Positions 1-5,486 of a stretch of DNA of 5,603 nt are shown in pieces. Position 1 is the first letter of the stretch. The number at the start of each line of letters is the position of its first letter. The position numbers were made by a program, and so were the translations under genes. The stretch is from contig CAJCJC010000184.1 in the NCBI GenBank assembly GCA_903970575.1, positions 1-5,603 on the forward strand, in the 5' to 3' direction. The notes under the pieces were generated by a model that was not told the origin of the DNA, searched no databases, and worked only from the letters and a program-made list of their open reading frames with translations. This stretch comes from Alphaproteobacteria bacterium. GTDB lineage: Bacteria > Pseudomonadota > Alphaproteobacteria > BOG-932 > Roseiterribacteraceae.

Positions 1-720
1 TGCCCGCGCAGCCGCCGCGGCGAGAAAGGTCCCGTCGCCACCGCCGATATCGAGCAGCCGAACATGGCGGTCGACACGGTAGGCATCCAGGACCTCCTCG
101 GCGATCAGCGTTTGCGACACCGCCATCAAATCCGTGTAATCCGATGTTTCGTCCGCCGACAGATGCGCCGGCCGCTCTGACCGCGCATATGCCCAATAGC
201 GGGAAAGCTGGGTTTCCGCCGGAGGACCTCGCAACAACGCGACCGGATCCTTGAGATCGGCGTAGAGCATCGCATGATGCCGAACCATGGCCGTGACCGC
301 CGGATTATCCACCATCGCCGCGCCCAACGCGCCCAGCCCATATCGATCCGCGCCGCGACGCGACGCAAGGTCGAGTGCTACGGCGGCGGCGAGCAGCCGC
401 CCGGTCGCCTCGGGAGATAATGATAATGCGCGCGCCAGCGCGGCGGCGGATCGCGGCCCCTCCGCGAGCGCTTCGAACAGCCTGAGTTCAACGCATGCGG
501 CCAGGATCTGCGAATAGACGAACCCACCGCAAAGATTGAAGAGGGCGAGCGTCCGTCGGTTGGCGACAGGGCGGGTTAGCGGGAAAGCGGCGGCCCAACG
601 ACGAAATGCGGGGCTTGTCAGCAGCCGATCCCGCAATCCGAACATAAAATCCCTCCAGGACGGCGACTCCGACCCGGATGGCGTGATTTCGTCGGCGGCC
701 GCTGGCTTGGTTATCGACAT
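1..720 (-). CDS. crtF: CrtF, hydroxyneurosporene-type O-methyltransferase (partial; C-terminus beyond left edge)
   Basis: SAM-dependent methyltransferase that methylates the C-1 hydroxyl of acyclic carotenoids made by CrtC, giving methoxy carotenoids of the spheroidene/spirilloxanthin series. The frame reads open from ATG at 720 to position 1, giving 240 residues; the family is usually about 370-400 long, so roughly the last third is missing. Seen: an N-terminal stretch SPAFRRWAAAFPLTRPVA (about residues 36-53); the CrtF-like motif GGFVYSQILAACVELRLFE (about 65-83) opening the dimerisation/winged-helix domain; and the SAM-binding glycine motif LLDIGGGDGTF (222-232) just before the edge. It starts 2 nt after the crtE stop, so translation is probably coupled. 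No good ribosome site precedes this ATG, while GGAGGG stands 5 nt before an in-frame ATG at 645 (residue 26); the true start is therefore open. Family assignment is firm from motif pattern and context. Confidence 0.93.
   Translation of the reverse strand, partial: MSITKPAAADEITPSGSESPSWRDFMFGLRDRLLTSPAFRRWAAAFPLTRPVANRRTLALFNLCGGFVYSQILAACVELRLFEALAEGPRSAAALARALSLSPEATGRLLAAAVALDLASRRGADRYGLGALGAAMVDNPAVTAMVRHHAMLYADLKDPVALLRGPPAETQLSRYWAYARSERPAHLSADETSDYTDLMAVSQTLIAEEVLDAYRVDRHVRLLDIGGGDGTFLAAAAARA
651..656 (-). promoter_or_regulatory. Strong Shine-Dalgarno-like site inside crtF, before an alternative ATG
   Basis: Read on the minus strand, GGAGGG is followed by ATTTT and then an in-frame ATG at 645-643. 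Spacing is 5 nt, which is near ideal. The annotated upstream ATG (720-718) has only TTAAGA before it. The site could set the real crtF start, giving a protein 25 residues shorter, or it may simply be the codons for Trp-Arg (TGG AGG). The methyltransferase domains lie downstream of both starts, so both products would be complete. Confidence 0.4.
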
Positions 721-722
721 TC

Positions 723-1592
723 TTAAGCGGCGCGCAGCGAGAGTTCCTTGGGTAGAAGCCGCTTGGCTTCCGATGCGATCAAGCAACGCAAATCCCCCGC
801 GCCGTGGCAGGCCGGAATGGCCGCGGCCGCTTCGGCGACAAGTTGCTCAAGCCAAGAGACCGCGCCAAAAACGCCGAGCCGCGTGACCGCGCTCGGACGG
901 CCGTGGACGGCATCCTGATGAATCGGCTTGCCAATATCCTCGGGCGAGCCGGCGGCGTCGCGAATATCGTCGGCGACCTGATAGGCCTGACCGAGGCGAT
1001 CGCCGAAATCGCGCCATGGGTCGGCGTCCGCGCCAGCGGCGATAGCGCCAGCCGCCGCCGCCGCGATGAAGAGGGCCCCGGTCTTGGCGCGGTGATAATG
1101 AGCCAAATCGACCGCAGGCTCGCATTCCCACGCCTGGCCGGCGGCGATGCCATAAGGCATGCCGCCAGCGCGGCCGACCGTCAGCAACAGACCCGCCATC
1201 GCCGCCGGCGCGGACGCCGCCGTGCGCGCGACCGTTTCGAAGGCGAGCACAATCAAGGCGTCTCCAGCAAGGACCGCAAGCGGCTCCCCAAAGGCGGCAT
1301 GAACCGACGGACGACCGCGACGTGTCTGGGCATCATCGAAGCAGGGCAAATCGTCATGCACCAGCGACGCGCAGTGCAAAAGCTCGATCGCGACCGCGGC
1401 GCCGTCCACAATCGCTGGATTGCTCGCGCCGCACGCGCTGGCGACGGCAAGACATAACCGCGGCCGCACGCGCGAACCTTTAGGGAATACGGCGTGGCGG
1501 ACCGCCTTGGCGAGAAGCGGAGGACAATCCAGTCCCCCCGCCCATGCGATCGATGCCGCGAGCGCCCGTTCAATCCTCGTTGTAGCATCCAT
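723..1592 (-). CDS. crtE: CrtE, geranylgeranyl diphosphate synthase
   Basis: Trans-prenyltransferase that condenses farnesyl or shorter allylic diphosphates with IPP to make C20 geranylgeranyl diphosphate, the precursor of carotenoids and of the bacteriochlorophyll tail; cytosolic. The 289 residues match the usual CrtE length. Seen: basic IPP-contact region FPKGSRVRPRLCLA (36-49); first aspartate-rich motif DDLPCFDD (80-87) followed by RRGRPSVH; GIAAGQAWE (148-156); KTGALF (170-175); second aspartate-rich motif QVADDIRD (205-212); then GKPIHQDAVHGRPSAV (221-236), a CrtE-like lysine/aspartate segment. Both Mg-diphosphate-binding motifs are intact, so the enzyme should be active. The ATG at 1592 has GGAGG 5 nt upstream. 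It heads the crtE-crtF unit, divergent from crtD across a 122-bp region containing a PpsR/CrtJ-type palindrome. Confidence 0.96.
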   Translation of the reverse strand: MDATTRIERALAASIAWAGGLDCPPLLAKAVRHAVFPKGSRVRPRLCLAVASACGASNPAIVDGAAVAIELLHCASLVHDDLPCFDDAQTRRGRPSVHAAFGEPLAVLAGDALIVLAFETVARTAASAPAAMAGLLLTVGRAGGMPYGIAAGQAWECEPAVDLAHYHRAKTGALFIAAAAAGAIAAGADADPWRDFGDRLGQAYQVADDIRDAAGSPEDIGKPIHQDAVHGRPSAVTRLGVFGAVSWLEQLVAEAAAAIPACHGAGDLRCLIASEAKRLLPKELSLRAA

Positions 1593-1597
1593 CCAAG

Positions 1598-1602
1598 CCT
1601 CC
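1598..1602 (-). promoter_or_regulatory. Ribosome binding site of crtE
   Basis: On the minus strand GGAGG is followed by CTTGG and the ATG at 1592-1590, a spacing of 5 nt. This is the clearest ribosome site in the window and fixes the crtE start. Confidence 0.8.
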
Positions 1603-1619
1603 GCCGCGCAGTCTTCGGT

Positions 1620-1637
1620 AACAGCGCATAAACTGTT
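1620..1637. repeat. Inverted repeat AACAG-N8-CTGTT in the crtE leader
   Basis: Perfect 5-bp arms around an 8-bp spacer, 18 bp overall. The ACA/TGT order is the reverse of a PpsR/CrtJ site, so it is not a second copy of that operator by sequence. Its centre (1628.5) is 40 bp from the centre of the TGT-N12-ACA palindrome (1668.5), on the crtE side. It could be an operator for another regulator; 5-bp arms can also arise by chance. Confidence 0.3.
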
Positions 1638-1640
1638 CTG

Positions 1641-1650
1641 GACAATTGTC
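1641..1650. repeat. 10-bp perfect palindrome GACAATTGTC
   Basis: A gapless palindrome lying between the inverted repeat at 1620-1637 and the PpsR/CrtJ-type operator. It sits in the crtE-crtD control region, near where crtE transcription would be expected to start. Its function is unknown; it is listed because it adds to the unusual density of symmetrical sequences here. Confidence 0.3.
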
Positions 1651-1658
1651 GCTTCGTA

Positions 1659-1678
1659 GTGTCATGTTTGATTGACAC
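1659..1678. promoter_or_regulatory. PpsR/CrtJ-type operator (TGT-N12-ACA)
   Basis: A perfect palindrome GTGTCA-N8-TGACAC. Its core, 1660-1677, fits TGT-N12-ACA, the established recognition sequence of the aerobic/light repressor PpsR (CrtJ) that controls bch, crt and puc genes in purple bacteria. The right arm overlaps the TTGACA -35 hexamer of the crtD promoter, so a bound repressor would block RNA polymerase. Being in the divergent region it could control crtE-crtF as well. The match to the consensus is seen directly; the identity of the regulator is inferred. Confidence 0.8.
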
Positions 1679-1700
1679 ATAAGTCAACCCTATTGTTAAG
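1672..1700 (+). promoter_or_regulatory. Putative sigma-70 promoter of crtD-crtC
   Basis: TTGACA at 1672-1677 is a perfect -35 hexamer. A weak -10 lies in TATTGTTAAG (1691-1700): TGTTAA after 16 bp or GTTAAG after 17 bp. Transcription would start around 1706-1708, leaving a very short leader before the GTG at 1715. The -35 is embedded in the PpsR/CrtJ-type palindrome, a common arrangement for such promoters. On the opposite strand TTGACT (1687-1682) could be the -35 of crtE, but I see no convincing -10 for it. Confidence 0.5.
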
Positions 1701-1714
1701 GAATTCGTCGGAAC

Positions 1715-3298
1715 GTGCGGGCCAAACGAGTTGTCATTATGGGCGCGGGGGTGGGTGGCCTTGTGGGGGCGCTTGAACTCGCCACAAGGGGTTTCGCCGT
1801 CACGGTCGTGGAGCGCGCGGGCGGTCCGGGGGGAAAGATGCGCGAAGCGGCGATCGGCGGCGCCCGCATCGACGCCGGACCCACGGTTTTCACCATGCGT
1901 TGGCTCTTCGAAGAAATTTTCGCCGCATGCGGCGAATCTCTCGATCAGCATTTGCGCCTCAGCCGCGCCGATATTCTTGCCCGCCATCATTGGCGTCCGG
2001 GCCAATCGCTTGACCTGTTCGCTGATATCGGCCGTTCGGCGGACGCCATTGGCGCATTCGCCGGTTCTTCGGAAGCCCATGGGTATCGCAGGTTTTGCGA
2101 GCGCGCCCGGCATACCTATCAGACCTACGAAAACTCTTTTATCCGGGCGGAACGGCCGACGCCGTTTTCGCTGATGCGGGATGCCGGACCGGGCGGAATC
2201 GCGGGCCTCTTGAACAGCACCCCATTCTCGACCCTGTGGCGCGAGCTGGGGCGATATTTCCGCGACCCTCGGCTCAGGCAGCTTTTTGGGCGTTACGCCA
2301 CGTATTGCGGTTCATCGCCTTATCTCGCGTCGGCGACGCTGATGCTGATCGCGCATGTCGAGCAGCGGGGCGTTTGGCTGGTCGAGGGGGGGATGCATCG
2401 GATCGCCATCGCCTTGGCGCGGTTGGCGGAGGCCAGGGGCGCGATGTTCAGATACCGCACCGAAGCCGCCACGATCAGCGTCAGCTCCGGGCGCGCCACC
2501 GGCGTGATCCTTTCGGACGGAGAGCGCATCGAAGCCGATGCGGTGCTGGTGAACGCCGATATCGGCGCGCTCGCGAATGGATTTTTCGGCCTTGAGGTCG
2601 CGAACGAGGCCCCGAAGGCCGCGCCGCGGGAACGGTCGCTATCCGCCGTCACCTGGGCGTTGGTCGCGCGCACCGGCGGCCTTCCGCTGGTTCGACACAA
2701 TGTCTTTTTTTCGGACGCCTATGAGCGAGAATTCAGCGACATCTTTCACGCCGGAAGGCTGCCGTCGGCGCCAACCGTCTATGTCTGCGCCCAGGATCGC
2801 GGCGCCAGGGATTTAGCCGCGTCCGACCAACCGCGCAAAGGGCCTGAGCGGCTATTTTGCCTCGTGAATGCGCCCGCCACCGGCGACACGCACAATTTCG
2901 ACCGATCGGAGATCGAGCAATGCGAGAAACGGACATTCGGGGCCCTGGAACGCTGCGGCCTCAGGGTCGAACGACGCCAGGAGGCCAGCCTGGTGACGAC
3001 GCCGAAGGACTTCGATCGCCTTTATCCGGGGACGGGGGGAGCGCTGTACGGCCAGGCGAATCACGGGTGGCAGGGTTCGTTCCGGCGTCCGGGTTCGCGG
3101 ACCAGGATCGCAGGCCTCTATCTGGCGGGTGGGAGCACGCACCCTGGGGCGGGCGTACCGATGGCGGCCTGGTCCGGCCGTTTAGCGGCAAACAGTATTC
3201 AAACGGACCTCGGTTCGACCAGTTCGTCGGTCCCAACGGGTATGCCTGGTGGTATCTCGACGCGCTCAGCGACGACGGCGATCATGGGCTCTCGCTGA
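1715..3298 (+). CDS. crtD: CrtD, hydroxy/methoxyneurosporene 3,4-desaturase
   Basis: FAD-dependent carotenoid desaturase of the CrtI/CrtD family, adding the C-3,4 double bond to 1-hydroxy or 1-methoxy acyclic carotenoids; membrane-associated. Seen: N-terminal Rossmann motif VVIMGAGVGGLVGALEL (6-22) with an acidic residue (E33) at the end of strand 2 and GGPGGKM (36-42); family motif RIDAGPTVFTM (51-61); C-terminal FAD/carotenoid-oxidoreductase signature GLYLAGGSTHPGAGVPMAAW (467-486). The GTG start is the only usable one: an in-frame TAA lies at 1697-1699 and the next ATG (1739) would cut the first Rossmann strand. The ribosome site is weak. The open frame gives 527 residues, somewhat long for CrtD. 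About the last 30 residues, after the conserved SGRLAANSIQTDL, overlap conserved crtC sequence and look like read-through, not a real domain. It heads the crtD-crtC unit. Confidence 0.95.
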   Translation: MRAKRVVIMGAGVGGLVGALELATRGFAVTVVERAGGPGGKMREAAIGGARIDAGPTVFTMRWLFEEIFAACGESLDQHLRLSRADILARHHWRPGQSLDLFADIGRSADAIGAFAGSSEAHGYRRFCERARHTYQTYENSFIRAERPTPFSLMRDAGPGGIAGLLNSTPFSTLWRELGRYFRDPRLRQLFGRYATYCGSSPYLASATLMLIAHVEQRGVWLVEGGMHRIAIALARLAEARGAMFRYRTEAATISVSSGRATGVILSDGERIEADAVLVNADIGALANGFFGLEVANEAPKAAPRERSLSAVTWALVARTGGLPLVRHNVFFSDAYEREFSDIFHAGRLPSAPTVYVCAQDRGARDLAASDQPRKGPERLFCLVNAPATGDTHNFDRSEIEQCEKRTFGALERCGLRVERRQEASLVTTPKDFDRLYPGTGGALYGQANHGWQGSFRRPGSRTRIAGLYLAGGSTHPGAGVPMAAWSGRLAANSIQTDLGSTSSSVPTGMPGGISTRSATTAIMGSR

Positions 3299-4134
3299 TC
3301 GTCTTCATCGGCAGCGTTTTCTCACCCTATTATGCCCTAGCGCGACGTCGAGGCCCGGCCAGTCCGCTGAACTTTTGTTCGGTGAACGTGGCTCTGTATG
3401 GCCACAAGAGCCACCGGTGGGCGATGACCGAACGGCCGCGCGCAAAAATTCGGCGCTTCGCGGACGCGCTCACGATCGGGCCAAGCACGCTGTCCTGGGA
3501 TGGCGAGATGCTGAAGGTCGAACTCGATGAGGTCACGTCGCCATTGCCGAGCCGTATCCGAGGCGAGGTGCGGCTTCGTCCAGAAGGGCTTAATACCGAG
3601 CAGATCGCGCTGGACCGGGACGACCGCCACCATTGGTGGCCCATCGCTCCCTGCTCGCGCGTTGACGTCGAATTGGACAGGCCGGGTCTTAAATGGTCGG
3701 GAGCCGGCTATCTTGACGCCAATATGGGGAGCGCGCCCTTGGAAGACGCATTCTCGGTCTGGAACTGGTCTCGCGCCAAGATTGGCCCCGAAACAGCGGT
3801 TCTGTATGACGTTTCACCTCGCGAAGGCGCCGAATTGTCGGTCGCGGTTAAGTTCGATCGTTTCGGCCAGGGAACAGCCTTCGAGCCGCCGCCGCGCCGC
3901 GACTTGCCAATGACAGGATGGGGAATCAGGCGCGAAACCCGGTCCGACGAGGGAGATACGCCTAAGGTGCGGCGAACGCTTGAGAACGCGCCATTCTATG
4001 CCCGGTCCCTATTGTCGACACGATTATTGGGTGAAGCCGCGACGGCGGTGCATGAGACGCTATCTCTTAACCGATTCAGCGCGGGAATCGTGAAGGCGAT
4101 GCTCCCCTTCCGGATGCCGCGCTGGCCGCTGTGA
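3067..4134 (+). CDS. crtC: CrtC, acyclic carotenoid 1,2-hydratase (hydroxyneurosporene synthase); start uncertain
   Basis: Cofactor-independent hydratase adding water across the 1,2 double bond of neurosporene/lycopene-type psi ends, creating the hydroxyl later methylated by CrtF. Conserved sequence begins at GPRFDQF (codons from 3205) and continues GYAWWYLDALSDDG, GSVFSPYYALARRRGPAS and NVALYG. His at 3628, Trp at 3634, Tyr at 3709 and Asp at 3715 match the spacing of the catalytic His239/Trp241/Tyr266/Asp268 described for Rubrivivax CrtC, so the enzyme should be active. The start is the problem: in this frame there is no ATG, GTG or TTG between GTG 3067 and ATG 3424, and the latter would delete the conserved N-terminus. 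I give GTG 3067 (355 residues) as the nearest canonical start, but 3067-3204 is also conserved crtD in another frame. Alternatives are CTG 3169, ATG 2920 (after GGAG, but a very long overlap), or a sequencing/real frameshift. Overlap with the crtD frame is 232 nt as drawn. Confidence 0.88.
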   Translation: MAGFVPASGFADQDRRPLSGGWEHAPWGGRTDGGLVRPFSGKQYSNGPRFDQFVGPNGYAWWYLDALSDDGDHGLSLIVFIGSVFSPYYALARRRGPASPLNFCSVNVALYGHKSHRWAMTERPRAKIRRFADALTIGPSTLSWDGEMLKVELDEVTSPLPSRIRGEVRLRPEGLNTEQIALDRDDRHHWWPIAPCSRVDVELDRPGLKWSGAGYLDANMGSAPLEDAFSVWNWSRAKIGPETAVLYDVSPREGAELSVAVKFDRFGQGTAFEPPPRRDLPMTGWGIRRETRSDEGDTPKVRRTLENAPFYARSLLSTRLLGEAATAVHETLSLNRFSAGIVKAMLPFRMPRWPL

Positions 4135-4148
4135 GCGTGACCGAAGGT

Positions 4149-4271
4149 TCAACCGCCCTTATTTTTCGGGTCTTTTTTGGGGTCCGGTTTGTCATATTTA
4201 CGCAATGACCAGAGTTCATAGAACGCGAGCGCCAAAAGCACGACCTCCCCGACAGCCCATTCCCATTTCAT
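4149..4271 (-). CDS. Small single-pass membrane protein, unrecognised
   Basis: A 40-residue frame beginning MKWEWAVGEVVLLALAFYEL, with one hydrophobic segment at about residues 5-23, then basic RKYDK and a Lys/Asp/Pro-rich tail containing a DPKK-DPKN tandem. The hydrophobic-then-charged design, clean ATG and GGGG about 7 nt upstream argue for a real gene. An in-frame ATG at 4331 would add 20 residues that look like non-coding sequence, so the shorter start is preferred. It converges on crtC (14 nt between stops) and is divergent from bchI. Nothing in it shows an enzyme. A role as a small photosynthesis or assembly accessory is only a guess from location. The chance of a spurious frame is moderate because it is so short. 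Confidence 0.55.
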   Translation of the reverse strand: MKWEWAVGEVVLLALAFYELWSLRKYDKPDPKKDPKNKGG

Positions 4272-4451
4272 GGCGATACCCCAATCGACGGCGCGACGAT
4301 TGAGCCTGCTACAACTTGTGGAACTGGGCAAGCGGGACGTCTACAACGATAGGCGGTGTCGTGACGAACCACGCATCGGCGACGCGGCCGCCACTCTCTA
4401 ATCAGGCGTCGAACATCGCTTGACCGGTTAGTTTCAGGAGAAAATTCGCGC
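4272..4451. other. Spacer and leader before bchI
   Basis: This 180-bp stretch holds no convincing gene. I searched it for TGT-N12-ACA and found none, unlike the crtE-crtD region. TACAAC occurs twice as a possible -10, but without a good -35 at proper distance. The odd palindrome TCGTGACGA and ACAACTTGT are too weak to name. A promoter for bchI-bchD is expected here, and one for the small minus-strand gene, but I cannot place either. Confidence 0.5.
4436..4440 (+). promoter_or_regulatory. Ribosome binding site of bchI
   Basis: AGGAG stands 11 nt before the ATG at 4452, slightly far but the only good match. It supports this start over any other. Confidence 0.6.
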
Positions 4452-5486
4452 ATGAGCAAGGCGGACGCCTTTCCATTCTCGGCAATCGTCGGACAGGACG
4501 AGGCCAAGCTGGCCTTGTTGATCGCCGCGGTCGATCCCTCGATTGGCGGCGTGCTGATCTTCGGCGATCGGGGCACCGGTAAGTCGACGGCGGTGCGCGC
4601 CCTGGCCGCGCTGCTGCCGCCGATGCGAGTCGTCGTGGGATGCCGCTATGGCTGTGACCCCGACCAGGATAGGACGACCTGCGTCGACGATTGCCCGACA
4701 CGAATCGCGGGCGCGATCGTGGAAACCACCATGGCGCCGGTTCCGGTGGTCGACCTGCCGCTGGGCGCGACCGAGGATAGGGTGGTCGGCGCGCTGGACC
4801 TCGAACGCGCGCTGACCCAGGGCGTCAAGGCGTTCGAACCGGGTTTGCTGGCTCGGGCCCATCGCGGGTTTCTGTATATCGACGAGGCGAACCTGCTGGA
4901 GGATCATCTGGTCGATCTGCTGCTGGATGTGGCGGCGTCGGGCGAGAACGTGGTCGAGCGTGAGGGCTTGAGCGTGCGCCATCCAGCGCGCTTCGTCCTG
5001 GTCGGCACCGGCAACCCGGAGGAAGGCGAGCTGCGCCCGCAGCTTCTCGACCGGTTCGGCCTTTCCGTCGAAGTGAAAACCCCCGATACGCTCGATGCCC
5101 GCATGGAGGTCGTGCGGCGGCGGGATGCGTTCGAGCGCGACAGGACTGCGTTTATCGCCGAATGGAACGATGAGGATTCGCGCATCCGCGACAAGATTAT
5201 CGCCGCGCGGGGTCGCCTCGCCGGCATAAGCATGCCCGAAGCGACCCTACGCCGCGCGGTCGAACTGTGTATGAGCCTCGGGACGGACGGGTTGCGCGGC
5301 GAGTTGACCTTGATCAGGGCGGCCCGGGCGGCGGCGGCGCTGGAGGGGGCCAATGATGTCGAGGACCGCCATCTCTTCCAGGTCGCGGCTTCCGCGTTGC
5401 GCCACCGGCTACGGCGCAACCCGCTTGACGAGGCTGGTTCGACCGTCCGCGTCGAGCGGGCGATCGAAGAGTTATGGGCGGCGTGA
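4452..5486 (+). CDS. bchI: BchI, magnesium chelatase AAA+ ATPase subunit
   Basis: ATPase ring subunit of magnesium chelatase; with BchD it drives BchH to insert Mg2+ into protoporphyrin IX, the first committed step of bacteriochlorophyll synthesis. At 344 residues it is of usual length. Seen: FSAIVGQDEAKLALL (9-23); Walker A GDRGTGKST (38-46); VVDLPLGATEDRVVGALDLE (99-118), typical of BchI/ChlI; Walker B LYIDEANLL (141-149); sensor-1 and arginine-finger region GTGNPEEGELRPQLLDRFG (185-203), with R201 the probable finger; C-terminal LRGELTLIRAAR (281-292), the sensor-2 region; and LRRNPLDEAGSTVRV near the end. Residues 64-81 carry four cysteines (C-x3-C-x8-C-x3-C) in the insert after the Walker A helix, as in many purple-bacterial BchI proteins but not in the Rhodobacter form as I recall it. 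Its stop overlaps the bchD start, so the two are co-translated. Confidence 0.97.
   Translation: MSKADAFPFSAIVGQDEAKLALLIAAVDPSIGGVLIFGDRGTGKSTAVRALAALLPPMRVVVGCRYGCDPDQDRTTCVDDCPTRIAGAIVETTMAPVPVVDLPLGATEDRVVGALDLERALTQGVKAFEPGLLARAHRGFLYIDEANLLEDHLVDLLLDVAASGENVVEREGLSVRHPARFVLVGTGNPEEGELRPQLLDRFGLSVEVKTPDTLDARMEVVRRRDAFERDRTAFIAEWNDEDSRIRDKIIAARGRLAGISMPEATLRRAVELCMSLGTDGLRGELTLIRAARAAAALEGANDVEDRHLFQVAASALRHRLRRNPLDEAGSTVRVERAIEELWAA

Noticed and set aside
804..1457. 217-codon open frame antisense to crtE
   Set aside because: It mirrors crtE, is Arg/Ala-rich, shows no recognisable motif, and is expected in G+C-rich coding DNA.
1253..2113. 286-codon minus-strand frame spanning crtE, the divergent control region and the start of crtD
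   Set aside because: It crosses two well-supported genes in other frames and a promoter region, and has no family motif; it is a shadow frame.
2857..3066. Upstream extension of the crtC frame to TTG 2857 or ATG 2920 as real coding sequence
   Set aside because: The same bases encode conserved crtD in another frame, and the extension reads as low-complexity Gly/Arg/Pro sequence. ATG 2920 does have GGAG before it, so it is kept as an alternative start but not as the preferred one.
4135..4200. Possible terminator between crtC and the small gene, suggested by the T runs
   Set aside because: The T/A runs are Lys codons of the small gene on the other strand, and no stable stem precedes them; GGTT-C-AACC has only a one-base loop.
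4131..4208. 25-codon plus-strand frame whose GTG overlaps the crtC stop (GTGA)
   Set aside because: Very short, no ribosome site beyond coupling, and it is antisense to the better-supported small membrane protein gene.
4420..4446. TTGACC as -35 of a bchI promoter
   Set aside because: A -10 at 17 bp would fall at about 4443, after the ribosome site, so the transcript would lack it.
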